A stretch of 64,000 nucleotides of DNA from NCBI RefSeq assembly GCF_947494125.1, contig NZ_CANLTU010000003.1:124001-188000 (forward strand), given 5' to 3'. Position 1 is the stretch's first letter; each line of letters opens with the position of its first letter. The DNA is from an uncultured Tenacibaculum sp. (GTDB taxonomy: Bacteria; Bacteroidota; Bacteroidia; Flavobacteriales; Flavobacteriaceae). The notes under the pieces are model-generated. The model was not told where the DNA came from and made no database searches. It saw only the letters and a program-made list of their open reading frames with translations. Positions 34,942 to 43,232 of the stretch are shown in pieces. The position numbers were made by a program, and so were the translations under genes.

Positions 34942-35475
34942 CTATTTTCCTTGAAACTCTGCGTTTAATCCTTCTAATACTACAGGAGTTAAATCAGAGC
35001 TTTTATCAGCATACATTACATTTCCTGAGCCACTTGCTCCAAATATAATTTTATAACCTTTTTCTTTTCCGTATTCTTTTACATAGTCATTAATATCATT
35101 AATAACTGTTTGTGTTGCTTTTTTATCAGCTTCTTGTATTTGCTTCTGAATAGCTTGTTGGTAGTTATTTATTTGCTGTTGTTTATTTCCTAACAACTCT
35201 TGTTTTAACGTTAACTCTTTTTTAGAATATCCTGAACGTTCTTTTTCGTATAATTTTAATTCTTTTTGCCAGTCTACTACTAAACTATCTACATTTGATT
35301 TTAATACTTTGGCTTTTTTCTCAAACTCTGCACGTACTACTTTTGTTCTTTTATAGCCGTCTAATAATTTATTTACATCTACATACACCAAGTCTGATGT
35401 GTTTTGTGATAAAAAAAAGGTAATAATTGAAAATAGTAAGGCTACTGCAGCCAAAGGAAAAGCTAATTTTTTCAT
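34942..35475 (-). CDS. OmpH/Skp-family periplasmic chaperone
   Basis: A 177-residue protein with an N-terminal hydrophobic signal/anchor (LAAVALLFSIITFFLSQN), then the family start LVYVDVNKLLDGYK, a long charged coiled-coil (about residues 45-130) and the C-terminal end GYKIIFGASGSGNVMYADKS. Skp-type proteins hold unfolded outer-membrane proteins in the periplasm. It has its own candidate -7 box and lies next to the right T2SS arm. Flavobacteria usually have further OmpH copies beside bamA, so this one may be dedicated to the secretion or RHS proteins here; that is inference. Confidence 0.82.
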   Translation of the reverse strand: MKKLAFPLAAVALLFSIITFFLSQNTSDLVYVDVNKLLDGYKRTKVVRAEFEKKAKVLKSNVDSLVVDWQKELKLYEKERSGYSKKELTLKQELLGNKQQQINNYQQAIQKQIQEADKKATQTVINDINDYVKEYGKEKGYKIIFGASGSGNVMYADKSSDLTPVVLEGLNAEFQGK

Positions 35476-35523
35476 GCTTGTTTTTTAATTATATTTTTAT
35501 TGAGTTTTGCAATTTTTGGGAGA

Positions 35524-35531
35524 CAAATTTA
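35524..35531 (-). promoter_or_regulatory. Candidate -7 box for the OmpH-like gene
   Basis: The reverse strand reads TAAATTTG, an exact TAnnTTTG match, 49 bases upstream of the start codon and downstream of the right T2SS operon. No -33 element was recognised. Confidence 0.4.
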
Positions 35532-35561
35532 ATATATTTATTTTGTTAAAAAAAGCTTAAT

Positions 35562-36080
35562 TTAAATATTCTTCAACCTCTTTAAATAGATCTTCGCTAT
35601 TAAATATTCTTTACGTGTTCTGTAATTTTTTTTCTTTTCAAAGTTCACAGAAAACAACTCTCCTAAATTACTTTTTTCTATATAATTAATGAGTTTTAAT
35701 ATTTTACTGAAATTACCTTTTACTTCAAATGAATACGTTTCTAATAAGGTTGAGCTATTTTTTATTATATGAGGCTTATTAAAAGCTCTTATCTCTATTT
35801 TATCATTCAAAGAAAACTGTGTAATCTTTTGCAGTAATATTTGCTGAAATGAACTATTTACAGATATTTTGTTCTCTTTTAAAAACACATCTAAATGTTT
35901 TTTCTTCTTATTTAAATAGTTAATCTCTGCCGTAGCATTGTCTAGTATTTTTTTTTCTTTTAACAAACCTGTATATTCCTTTTTTACTCCTAATGTATTT
36001 TTTATTGCAAAATTATACACTATAAATAAAGCCATTAAAAAACCTACTGGTAAGAGTATTTTCTTTTGAGAATTATTCAT
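35562..36080 (-). CDS. GspM/PilO-like inner-membrane protein
   Basis: A 172-residue bitopic protein: a short cytoplasmic start, one membrane helix (ILLPVGFLMALFIVYNF), a periplasmic coiled coil (about 30-70) and a small ferredoxin-like domain (SFEVKGNFSKILKLINYIEK). This is the layout of GspM and PilO, which pair with GspL/PilN to form the inner-membrane platform. The start overlaps the end of the GspL-like gene by 8 bases. It is the last gene of the right T2SS arm. Identification is from architecture and position rather than strong motif identity. Confidence 0.65.
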   Translation of the reverse strand: MNNSQKKILLPVGFLMALFIVYNFAIKNTLGVKKEYTGLLKEKKILDNATAEINYLNKKKKHLDVFLKENKISVNSSFQQILLQKITQFSLNDKIEIRAFNKPHIIKNSSTLLETYSFEVKGNFSKILKLINYIEKSNLGELFSVNFEKKKNYRTRKEYLIAKIYLKRLKNI

Positions 36081-37269
36081 TAGAAATATGTATTAATAAT
36101 TCAAATGACGAATTGGTTGTTTTTTCTTTTCCATACTTTACAATTGTAATATTATTCACCCAGTCATTCTTTTTTAAATTAGCTACTAATTTTAAAAAAT
36201 CTTCATTACTTTTTGCAATTCCTTTAACCAGAATATTTTTTTCGTTTACAAATATTGGCTTATCCTTTTTTATTTGAGACTTTAAAGGCTGGTATTTAAT
36301 TTCTTTAAGTAAAATTGTATTGGGAATTGTTTCCGCTATTATATCTATATACCTTGATACATTTGATAGTGATGCTGTTTCTAAACTAGAAACTATTTTT
36401 TCTTTTTGGACTATCTCTTTCTTTAGGCTCAATAAAAACTCTTTTTGAGTCTTATTTAATGCTACATGCTCTTTTAAAGCATTTGTTTTTGAGCTATAAG
36501 TACTAAATAACACAAAGTTTATTAATAAAACTACAAACAATAAACCTAAACCTGCTTTTAAGCTTATTCCAAACAATTGTTTAGATTTAAAATCCTTTAA
36601 TAAACTTGAGTTTTTTTCTTCTAAACCTTTTTGATAAACACTTTTTGAAAAAAATATACTTAAAATACCTGCTAAGGTTAAAACTTCATTATTAGCAATA
36701 TTTAAATCATTAATTACATAAATTTCTGATATTACATTTGTTTTTTCAATCGCATTAATTTGATTAACACCTACTGAAATTAATGCATTTGAAGTATGTA
36801 CATTTTCTTTTAGAAAAGGCGCTAATTCTTTAATCGATAAATTCCCTAAAGAAAAACCTATAATAGAAATTTTTAATTCTTTATACTTTTCTATTAATTC
36901 ATCTACGTAACTCCTTCTACATATTGCAATAAAAGTACTTTCATTACTTGTGTACATTTCATAATAAAAATCGGTAACAACTATATTGGGAAATGTATTT
37001 CTTAAAATTAGCTTTTCATCTTCCTCTATATTATCAACTTTTTTTGATAATACCTGCTGATTATTAATTATTAAATAAGAATGCTTTTGTCCTTTAAAAC
37101 TAGTTAAAACCTCATTAGGTGTTTTGCATTGACTTCTATCCGTTATAACTAATTCATTCTTTTTCTTAGAAACATGTAAAACATTTATCTCTTCAGAGTT
37201 TTCTACAAAAGAATGCTCTATAGCACTATAACTATTCTCATAAAATAACCGTTGTTGTATTTTGTTCAT
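36073..37269 (-). CDS. GspL/PilM-PilN-like platform protein
   Basis: A 398-residue protein with an actin-like cytoplasmic domain (about 1-215), one membrane helix near residues 235-255 (LKAGLGLLFVVLLINFVLFS), a coiled coil and a periplasmic PilN-like domain (residues about 290-398, ending with NSSFELLIHI). GspL binds GspE through its cytoplasmic domain and GspM through the periplasmic part. The gene lies between the secretin gene and the GspM-like gene with short spacing. Assignment rests on domain order and neighbours. Confidence 0.7.
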   Translation of the reverse strand: MNKIQQRLFYENSYSAIEHSFVENSEEINVLHVSKKKNELVITDRSQCKTPNEVLTSFKGQKHSYLIINNQQVLSKKVDNIEEDEKLILRNTFPNIVVTDFYYEMYTSNESTFIAICRRSYVDELIEKYKELKISIIGFSLGNLSIKELAPFLKENVHTSNALISVGVNQINAIEKTNVISEIYVINDLNIANNEVLTLAGILSIFFSKSVYQKGLEEKNSSLLKDFKSKQLFGISLKAGLGLLFVVLLINFVLFSTYSSKTNALKEHVALNKTQKEFLLSLKKEIVQKEKIVSSLETASLSNVSRYIDIIAETIPNTILLKEIKYQPLKSQIKKDKPIFVNEKNILVKGIAKSNEDFLKLVANLKKNDWVNNITIVKYGKEKTTNSSFELLIHISNE

Positions 37270-37288
37270 TTTACTGTATTATTAAATA

Positions 37289-39460
37289 CTAACGTATAAT
37301 TGTTGGTTTAATTAATACAGAAAGTTTGGTTTTTGAATCTGTTCTTGTCTTTTTACTAAAAAGCCATTTTATTACTGGTATTCTAGATAAAAATGGAACT
37401 CCTTTTCCTGAATCGTTCTTTATGTTCTCTTCCAATCCTCCTAAAATAACCACATCTTGATCTTTTACTCGTATCGTTGAATTAAACTCTCTAGAATTCA
37501 TTCCAGGAGGTGCTTCTGGTTCTATACGCTCTCCATTAAAATTAGATTGCACTACATTTATACTCATGGTAATTTGCTCATCTCCAGCAACCATTGGTTT
37601 TATACTTATAGATAAATCTGCATCAATTGGAACATAGTTTTTAATTTCTGAAGTTTGTGGATTTTGAGAACCGATAATATCTCTCCTTGTTACTGCATAA
37701 TAAGTACGTTGTCCATTAGATAAGGTAGCCTGATGTCCATTTAATGTTGATAGTTTAGGTGTAGATCTAACTTTTACATTTCCATTTGTTTCCATTGCCT
37801 GAATACGAGCATAAAAGTTTGGAACTACCCTCCCTACATTTAACGAACCAAAACCATTAAAACCTCCAATAATTTTATTGATTGATGCTGAGCCTAATGT
37901 TAAATCTGTTGCTGAAAACAACGTTCCTTTATCTGCTACTGGTTTATCTCCTAGACCTAATTCTACTCCTGCCGAAACTGTTGCTGATTTTTTAACTTCT
38001 AAAATCATTACCTCAATTAATATTACAGGTACTGGTTTGTCTATTTTTTTAATAAATTTTTTAAACTTCTCTACTTTTTGGCTATCTCCAGAAACAACAA
38101 AACTATTTAATTCTATATCTGTTTCTATCTTTAAACCTCCTTTTATAGTTTCTGGAACTATACCTATCAATGCTTCTGATTTAGAACCATAATCGCTAAA
38201 AGAGGGTGAATTATTACTTGTAGATACTCTTTGCCTATTATTAAAGTTGTTGCTATTGTTATTATTTCGAGTTCCGTTAAAATTCTGATTCTGGTTATTA
38301 AAATTATTGGTACTATTATTATTTGAATTATAAATGCCTCCAGAAGTATATCCTGAATTAAAATTATTTCTATTACTTCTACTTTGAATCGGCTGATTCA
38401 TAACCTCTATTGAACGATGCATTAAAGGCACAATAGCTGTAGTAATTAGAGATGCTTGTTCATCTGTTCCAAAATAATAAATACCTTCTCTCTTTTTAAA
38501 AGTAAATTTCTTGTCCTCTAATAATTCTTCTAATAATTTATCAAAAGTTATATTATTTGTTTTTACCGAAGCCATACCTATATTGTTCAATGGTGCATTG
38601 GTAAACATATTTATTTTTAAAGCATTTGCCACATCTTTTATTACAGATCCTATTTTTATATTCTCAAAATCTACATCTAAAAGTTGTTTTACACTGTCTT
38701 TTACTTTAAAAAAGAAGTTAGACTCTCTATACCTTTTAGGTCTGGTTATTCCTCCTTTGCTTCCATTTCTACTTCCTTGATACCCCTTAGAAGAAACCAC
38801 TTTATCACTTTCAAATAAATAATAATTGTCTTTTGTTTTGGTTACTCTTAATTGGTTTGAAAAGGCTAATTTATCAATAGCACTTTCAAAGGATTTATTT
38901 TTTATGTATCCTGAAATTTTCTCTTTTCCTAATCCTGGAGAAAACACTAAATTCTTGCCTGTAACATCTGTTATTTTTTTAAAGGCTACTGCTAAAGAAT
39001 CATTTCTTAAATCTATTGAAAATAAATCTTGGTTTTTATCATATTCCACCAATATATTTCTTGAAACATATTTTTTTATTTCTTTTTCAGGCATAAACTT
39101 TCTCAAAGAAATAATATTACCTGTAACATTAAAAGTTAATTGATATTCCTTACATAAGTATAAAACAATATCTCTAACTGAAGCATCAGAAAAGTTATGA
39201 GCCAATACAATATTTGAGACTCCATTTTCTAAACGTATACTTAAGTTTACCTTAGATTCTTTGCTTAACGCTTTAATAAATAATGGTAATTTTAAATTAC
39301 TAACATTAAAATTAACTTTATTCTCTAAGTTCGGAATTGTACTTTTTAATGTATTTATTGTTGTTTCTAGCTTATTTATTCTTTCTAATTCTGTTTCTTT
39401 TTGTGCAAAAAGAACTCCTGAATAAACAAAAAATAGTACTATGAATATTTTTCTAATCAA
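37289..39460 (-). CDS. gspD: T2SS secretin GspD
   Basis: A 723-residue outer-membrane secretin with a Sec signal peptide (IFIVLFFVYSGVLFAQ). The N-terminal part has STN/N-type domains (about 40-110 and 260-340). An Asn-rich, low-complexity linker (about 355-415) follows, and the C-terminal secretin domain (about 470-723) has the hallmark VPVILIEVMILEVKK, VRSTPKLSTLNGHQATL and the end VVILGGLEENIKN followed by GKGVPFLSRIPVIKWLF. It would form the exit channel. The gene lies 6 bases downstream of the third fibre-like gene. The Asn-rich linker is unusual for GspD. Confidence 0.92.
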   Translation of the reverse strand: MIRKIFIVLFFVYSGVLFAQKETELERINKLETTINTLKSTIPNLENKVNFNVSNLKLPLFIKALSKESKVNLSIRLENGVSNIVLAHNFSDASVRDIVLYLCKEYQLTFNVTGNIISLRKFMPEKEIKKYVSRNILVEYDKNQDLFSIDLRNDSLAVAFKKITDVTGKNLVFSPGLGKEKISGYIKNKSFESAIDKLAFSNQLRVTKTKDNYYLFESDKVVSSKGYQGSRNGSKGGITRPKRYRESNFFFKVKDSVKQLLDVDFENIKIGSVIKDVANALKINMFTNAPLNNIGMASVKTNNITFDKLLEELLEDKKFTFKKREGIYYFGTDEQASLITTAIVPLMHRSIEVMNQPIQSRSNRNNFNSGYTSGGIYNSNNNSTNNFNNQNQNFNGTRNNNNSNNFNNRQRVSTSNNSPSFSDYGSKSEALIGIVPETIKGGLKIETDIELNSFVVSGDSQKVEKFKKFIKKIDKPVPVILIEVMILEVKKSATVSAGVELGLGDKPVADKGTLFSATDLTLGSASINKIIGGFNGFGSLNVGRVVPNFYARIQAMETNGNVKVRSTPKLSTLNGHQATLSNGQRTYYAVTRRDIIGSQNPQTSEIKNYVPIDADLSISIKPMVAGDEQITMSINVVQSNFNGERIEPEAPPGMNSREFNSTIRVKDQDVVILGGLEENIKNDSGKGVPFLSRIPVIKWLFSKKTRTDSKTKLSVLIKPTIIR

Positions 39461-39466
39461 AATAAT

Positions 39467-40984
39467 TTATTTGTTTTTTAAAAGAAGATCTACTTTTTCT
39501 TCTAAGCGATTTAACCTTTTTCTATCTTTTTCTAACTCTTTTATTTTCTTTTCTTGCTGAATAGTATACAGTGTTAATTCTTCAATTTTCTGTAATAATT
39601 TTCTATTCATCTCTCCTAATTCTATCCCTTTATTTTCAATAACTTCTTTAGCACTAGGAATATCTTTTAAATGCCCTTTTTCTTGAATATGTTTTTCTAC
39701 TTCTTTTAATGTTGGTAATTTATAAGTATTAGTAAAAACATAATCTGGCCACTGACTACTAACTTCCACTTTTACCTCCTTAGCTCCTATTCTTCCATTT
39801 ACAGCCAATTTATAACCAAAAGTATCATTAGTTCCAATACCAATATCACCATTTGTTTTAATAACCATTTTTTCAGTTCCTGAAGTTTGAAAACTTAGGT
39901 TATTATCACTTCTTCCTGCTATTATTGCCTTACCTGTATCCCAACTAAGAAATCCATAATCTGAGTTTGCTCCCCAAGAAAATACCCCATCTCCTCTAAA
40001 TTTAAATCTGTTATTTATTTGAAAAGAAGTAACTGAACTTAAACCAGAATCTGTAATATGTAATTTTGCATCTGGATTGGTTGTACCTATTCCAATATCT
40101 CCTCCTGATTCAATAAACATTCGATCTACCCCATTTGTTTGAAATTTTAAATATTCGTCTGCATTCATTTTCAATCCATAATGACTAGGTCCATCTGTAA
40201 CTATAAAATGACTAGATGTTAGTCCAGTCGATCTTGCTCCTTGAAAAATAATTCCAGTCATATCGGTAGTAGAATTTGTTTTTAACTTCATTCTTGTAAT
40301 TCCTTCACCTTCTATATCTAATCGTTCAGATGGATTTGTAGTTCCAATACCGACTTTTCCTTCAACAGCCAACCCATTTCCTGCTACTGAAGAAGCTCTA
40401 TAGCCTGTTCCAATTGTTGTTCCTCCATTAATATGCAATTTTTTTCCACTTACATTTGAACCATCTCCACCAATTGAAAAAGTTCCATATGTTCCATTAT
40501 AAAAAATAAAATCTCTTCCTTTTGAATCTTTAAAGTCTATTCCTGCCCATATATCATCACTATATAAAGAAACCTGAGTATCAGAAGTATTTGTAAAAAC
40601 AGCTCTTCCATAAGAACGTAATAATCCAGACAACTTCATATTACCAGCTATGTCTAATTTTTCTGTTGGGTTAACTCCAATTCCAAAATTCCCATTATTT
40701 TTAAAATAAAAACGATCTACCACTGGTAAACCAAATCTAAAAACTAGATCTCCTCCATCTGTTTTATCTAAATAAGAAGAAAAATTTCCGCTTCTGTCAA
40801 AATGAATACTATTACCACTAAAATAGGTGTTATATGTTTCTGTAGAATTTGATGACTGTATGTGTAATCTTTGATTTGGAGTTGTGGTTCCTATACCTAC
40901 ATTTCCTGTATTTTCTATTTTATTATTTTGTCCAAATGAACTTATGGTTATTAATCCAATAAATGTTAAATAAATCTTTTTCAT
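39467..40984 (-). CDS. Third tail-fibre-like secreted protein
   Basis: A 505-residue protein with a signal peptide (IYLTFIGLITISSFGQ). The body repeats the fibre motif GIGTTNPxxxL at least five times (for example NVGIGTTTPNQRLHI, DIGIGTTNPDAKLHI), each followed by a short strand-rich unit. The C-terminal module (QWPDYVFTNTYKLPTLKEVE, GEMNRKLLQKIEELTLYTIQ) is homologous to that of the two left-arm genes, and a coiled coil ends the protein. It lies 6 bases before gspD, so it is tightly tied to the secretin. Expected to be a surface fibre or adhesin; the ligand is unknown. Confidence 0.72.
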   Translation of the reverse strand: MKKIYLTFIGLITISSFGQNNKIENTGNVGIGTTTPNQRLHIQSSNSTETYNTYFSGNSIHFDRSGNFSSYLDKTDGGDLVFRFGLPVVDRFYFKNNGNFGIGVNPTEKLDIAGNMKLSGLLRSYGRAVFTNTSDTQVSLYSDDIWAGIDFKDSKGRDFIFYNGTYGTFSIGGDGSNVSGKKLHINGGTTIGTGYRASSVAGNGLAVEGKVGIGTTNPSERLDIEGEGITRMKLKTNSTTDMTGIIFQGARSTGLTSSHFIVTDGPSHYGLKMNADEYLKFQTNGVDRMFIESGGDIGIGTTNPDAKLHITDSGLSSVTSFQINNRFKFRGDGVFSWGANSDYGFLSWDTGKAIIAGRSDNNLSFQTSGTEKMVIKTNGDIGIGTNDTFGYKLAVNGRIGAKEVKVEVSSQWPDYVFTNTYKLPTLKEVEKHIQEKGHLKDIPSAKEVIENKGIELGEMNRKLLQKIEELTLYTIQQEKKIKELEKDRKRLNRLEEKVDLLLKNK

Positions 40985-40994
40985 AATTATTTTT

Positions 40995-41939
40995 TTATTT
41001 TACTTCTACTATAAACGTGCTACTTTTTTCACTTTCGTTACCCGCTTTATCAAAAGATTGTACGTACCAATGGTAAGTGTTTTTTTCAACACTGTCTTTA
41101 GTAAAAGCTTTATTTGCTCCAATCCCTTTAAAACTCAATGTAGCTAAACTCGCATCTGTAAATACATAAATACTATCTATTTCTTCTGTTCCTACGATAT
41201 TGGTTCTTTTCCACGTAAAGTTTATTGTAGTCTCCGTTTGCGAAGTATTATTTGCTGGCGCTATATTTTCTGGTGTATTTGGTTTTTTGGAATCTATACT
41301 AATAGATCTTGATGAGTATTTCCCATTTTGAGATGCACTTTGCGGCCTAACTTTCCATACAAAATCTCCCTCTGTAAAATCAAAAGTGAAAGAATTATCT
41401 GTTACAATTACATCCTTTACATTCGTCCCTTGATCATCTGGTTGCCAAATCTGTAATCTATATTCCGTTGCACTTGTAAGCTCTTTCCAAGTAAGCTTTT
41501 GACTTATTTTATTACTAATAGCTTTGTCCAATGGTGTTAATAACTCTACTTGCGCATTTGTTAAGTCTGCATTAATCACTTCCATCGCTTGAGTCGTATA
41601 TCCTGTTTCATACTCCGAATTCTTTGCTTTTACTCTCCATTCATACATTCCTATTTTTACAGTATGTGAAAATGAGTTTTTTGTTATAAGAGTATCTAAA
41701 ACAATTTGAGATGCTTGAGCAAATGTAGGCTTCGCTATTTGTAATTGATATGAAGTTGCATCCAGTATATTTTCCCATATAAAATTCACAGCTCCCTCCT
41801 CTACCTGTGCCTTATCTGTTGGTGCTATAACAACCACAACACTATCTGTTATATCTTCTAAAAAAACAGCTTCACATGCAAAAAAAACTACGGCTAAAAG
41901 CACGAATGATTTTTTTGCTATTTTTTTTATTCCTTTCAT
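40995..41939 (-). CDS. Lipoprotein with fibronectin-type-III-like domains
   Basis: A 314-residue protein with a lipoprotein-like signal (SFVLLAVVFFAC). Three beta-sandwich repeats of about 90 residues follow, each with the Trp/Tyr pattern of FN3-like domains (ATSYQLQIAKPTFAQAS, ATEYRLQIWQPDDQG, KNTYHWYVQSFDKAGNES). The gene is 10 bases upstream of the fibre-like gene and 5 bases downstream of another lipoprotein gene. In this position it could be an accessory of the secretin or a surface scaffold. A pilotin role is possible but the sequence does not resemble known pilotins. Confidence 0.6.
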   Translation of the reverse strand: MKGIKKIAKKSFVLLAVVFFACEAVFLEDITDSVVVVIAPTDKAQVEEGAVNFIWENILDATSYQLQIAKPTFAQASQIVLDTLITKNSFSHTVKIGMYEWRVKAKNSEYETGYTTQAMEVINADLTNAQVELLTPLDKAISNKISQKLTWKELTSATEYRLQIWQPDDQGTNVKDVIVTDNSFTFDFTEGDFVWKVRPQSASQNGKYSSRSISIDSKKPNTPENIAPANNTSQTETTINFTWKRTNIVGTEEIDSIYVFTDASLATLSFKGIGANKAFTKDSVEKNTYHWYVQSFDKAGNESEKSSTFIVEVK

Positions 41940-41944
41940 CTCTT

Positions 41945-42676
41945 TTAAAATTTAAAAGTGCTTTTTGTTAATTCTTTTTCTAATTTCTCTACATTTTTAT
42001 TTGTAGCATTTTTACATTTTTCTCCTTCTTCGATAATCGTAGCTAATTTTATTTTTTTTCTATCTGTAGCCATCCAGCAAAACGATGCATTTTTATAAGC
42101 AAAAACATCATTCTTATCCATATATATTTCTCCTACCTTACTTTGGTTCTTATAAATATATAAACGTTGTTTTTTCTGATTATCTGTTGCTAAATAAAAA
42201 GCATCTGCTTCTGAAAGTTGATTATTTAAAGATTTTTGAGCGACAAAACGTAAACTAGTTACAATTTTTGCCTCAGGTGTATTTTTTATATAATTAAATA
42301 ATAATAAATTATTATTTATTGCATTTACAACCTCTACTTTATCGTTAAGAGTTATTTCGAAATACTTTGGTTTACTTTTTAAGCTATCAACATATTTAAT
42401 ACTGTTAAGTACTTTTTTATTTTTAATAGCTTTTAAGTATTGATTATAGCTTTTTTTAGTAAAACTCTTCTCTATTAATGAGATTTTAATGAGGTTTTCA
42501 TAGTGAGGAATTCCAATTTCTTCAAAATCTGTTTTATAAATTGATTTTTTCTTTAGCCCAATAACTCCTAATTCAACATTTTTTTCTGTTTCATTAAAAT
42601 TATTTTTATGCGGTAAAACTCCACAGGACATAAGTATACTAACCATGAATAAGCATAGCAATTTTCTTATTTTCAT
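41945..42676 (-). CDS. Hypothetical lipoprotein at the head of the right T2SS operon
   Basis: A 243-residue protein with a lipoprotein signal (LLCLFMVSILMSC, Cys at 19). The remaining sequence is Lys/Asn-rich with a helical middle and a strand-rich end (FCWMATDRKKIKLATIIEEG). No family was recognised. It is the first gene of the reverse-strand operon that continues with the FN3 lipoprotein, a fibre-like protein, GspD, GspL-like and GspM-like, so it is likely a component or pilotin-like accessory of that machine; this is inference from position only. Confidence 0.5.
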   Translation of the reverse strand: MKIRKLLCLFMVSILMSCGVLPHKNNFNETEKNVELGVIGLKKKSIYKTDFEEIGIPHYENLIKISLIEKSFTKKSYNQYLKAIKNKKVLNSIKYVDSLKSKPKYFEITLNDKVEVVNAINNNLLLFNYIKNTPEAKIVTSLRFVAQKSLNNQLSEADAFYLATDNQKKQRLYIYKNQSKVGEIYMDKNDVFAYKNASFCWMATDRKKIKLATIIEEGEKCKNATNKNVEKLEKELTKSTFKF

Positions 42677-42711
42677 ATCTTTTTTTTATTATTTCGAATA
42701 AATTCAGCAAA

Positions 42712-42719
42712 CAAAAGTA
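42712..42719 (-). promoter_or_regulatory. Candidate -7 box for the right T2SS operon
   Basis: The reverse strand reads TACTTTTG, matching TAnnTTTG, 36 bases before the lipoprotein start at 42676. It faces the plus-strand candidate box at 42731-42738, so the two arms of this divergent promoter lie within 27 bases. Confidence 0.4.
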
Positions 42720-42730
42720 GTATTTTTTTT

Positions 42731-42738
42731 TATTTTTG
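42731..42738 (+). promoter_or_regulatory. Candidate -7 box for gspG
   Basis: TATTTTTG matches the Bacteroidota -7 consensus and lies 18 bases before the chosen gspG ATG. Its presence argues against the upstream TTG (42736) as a start, because that codon overlaps the box. Confidence 0.45.
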
Positions 42739-42756
42739 TATCTTAAATCAATACCT

Positions 42757-43173
42757 ATGAAAAATAAAAGTCTAGTATTTAAAAAAACTGACGCCTTTAA
42801 TTTACAAGAACTACTAGTTGTTTTAGTTATTATTGGAATACTAATCTTAATTGCGCTTCCTAATTTAATGCCATTAATTACGAAAGCTAAAAAAATTGAA
42901 GCCCAAACACAGTTAAAACATTTGTACAATATGCAGCGTGATTATTTTTATATGCACTCTAAATATTCTAATGACTTAAATTCTGTTGATTTTATTCCTC
43001 CTAAAACAATTAATCAAGGTGGAACTGCTAATTACAGCTATGAAATTATACAATCTTCAAATAATTCGTTTAAAGCTAAAGCAATTGCTATTACCGACTT
43101 TGATGGTGATGGTGTTTTAAATATTTGGGAAATTGATCAGAATAATAATTTAGTTGAAGTTGTTAAAGACTAA
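42757..43173 (+). CDS. gspG: Major pseudopilin GspG
   Basis: A 138-residue pseudopilin with the leader KKTDA, cleavage predicted at A13|F14, mature start FNLQELLVVLVIIGILILIA with Glu at +5. A GspG-like alpha-helical spine continues through KKIEAQTQLKHLYNMQRDYF. The C-terminal FDGDGVLNIWEIDQN is acidic and resembles the calcium-binding loop of GspG. I chose the ATG at 42757 because the earlier in-frame TTG lies in the -7 box. It is transcribed alone, divergent from the right T2SS operon, which would let the main fibre subunit be made in larger amounts. Ala replaces Gly at -1. Confidence 0.88.
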   Translation: MKNKSLVFKKTDAFNLQELLVVLVIIGILILIALPNLMPLITKAKKIEAQTQLKHLYNMQRDYFYMHSKYSNDLNSVDFIPPKTINQGGTANYSYEIIQSSNNSFKAKAIAITDFDGDGVLNIWEIDQNNNLVEVVKD

Positions 43174-43196
43174 ATTATAAATCCAAACCAAAAAAT

Positions 43197-43225
43197 AAAA
43201 AACCAAGCAAAATGCTTGGTTTTTT
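43197..43225. terminator. Bidirectional terminator between gspG and the GH13 gene
   Basis: AAAAAACCAAGC and GCTTGGTTTTTT form a perfect 12-bp stem with a 5-base loop, with A-run and T-run built in. It lies 23 bases after the gspG stop and 8 bases before the end of the converging amylase gene, so it serves both. Confidence 0.85.
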
Positions 43226-43232
43226 ATTTCTA

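Noticed and set aside
42639..42929. Reverse-strand frame opposite gspG
   Set aside because: It is antisense to the clear pseudopilin gene and shows low-complexity Ile/Lys content without a domain.
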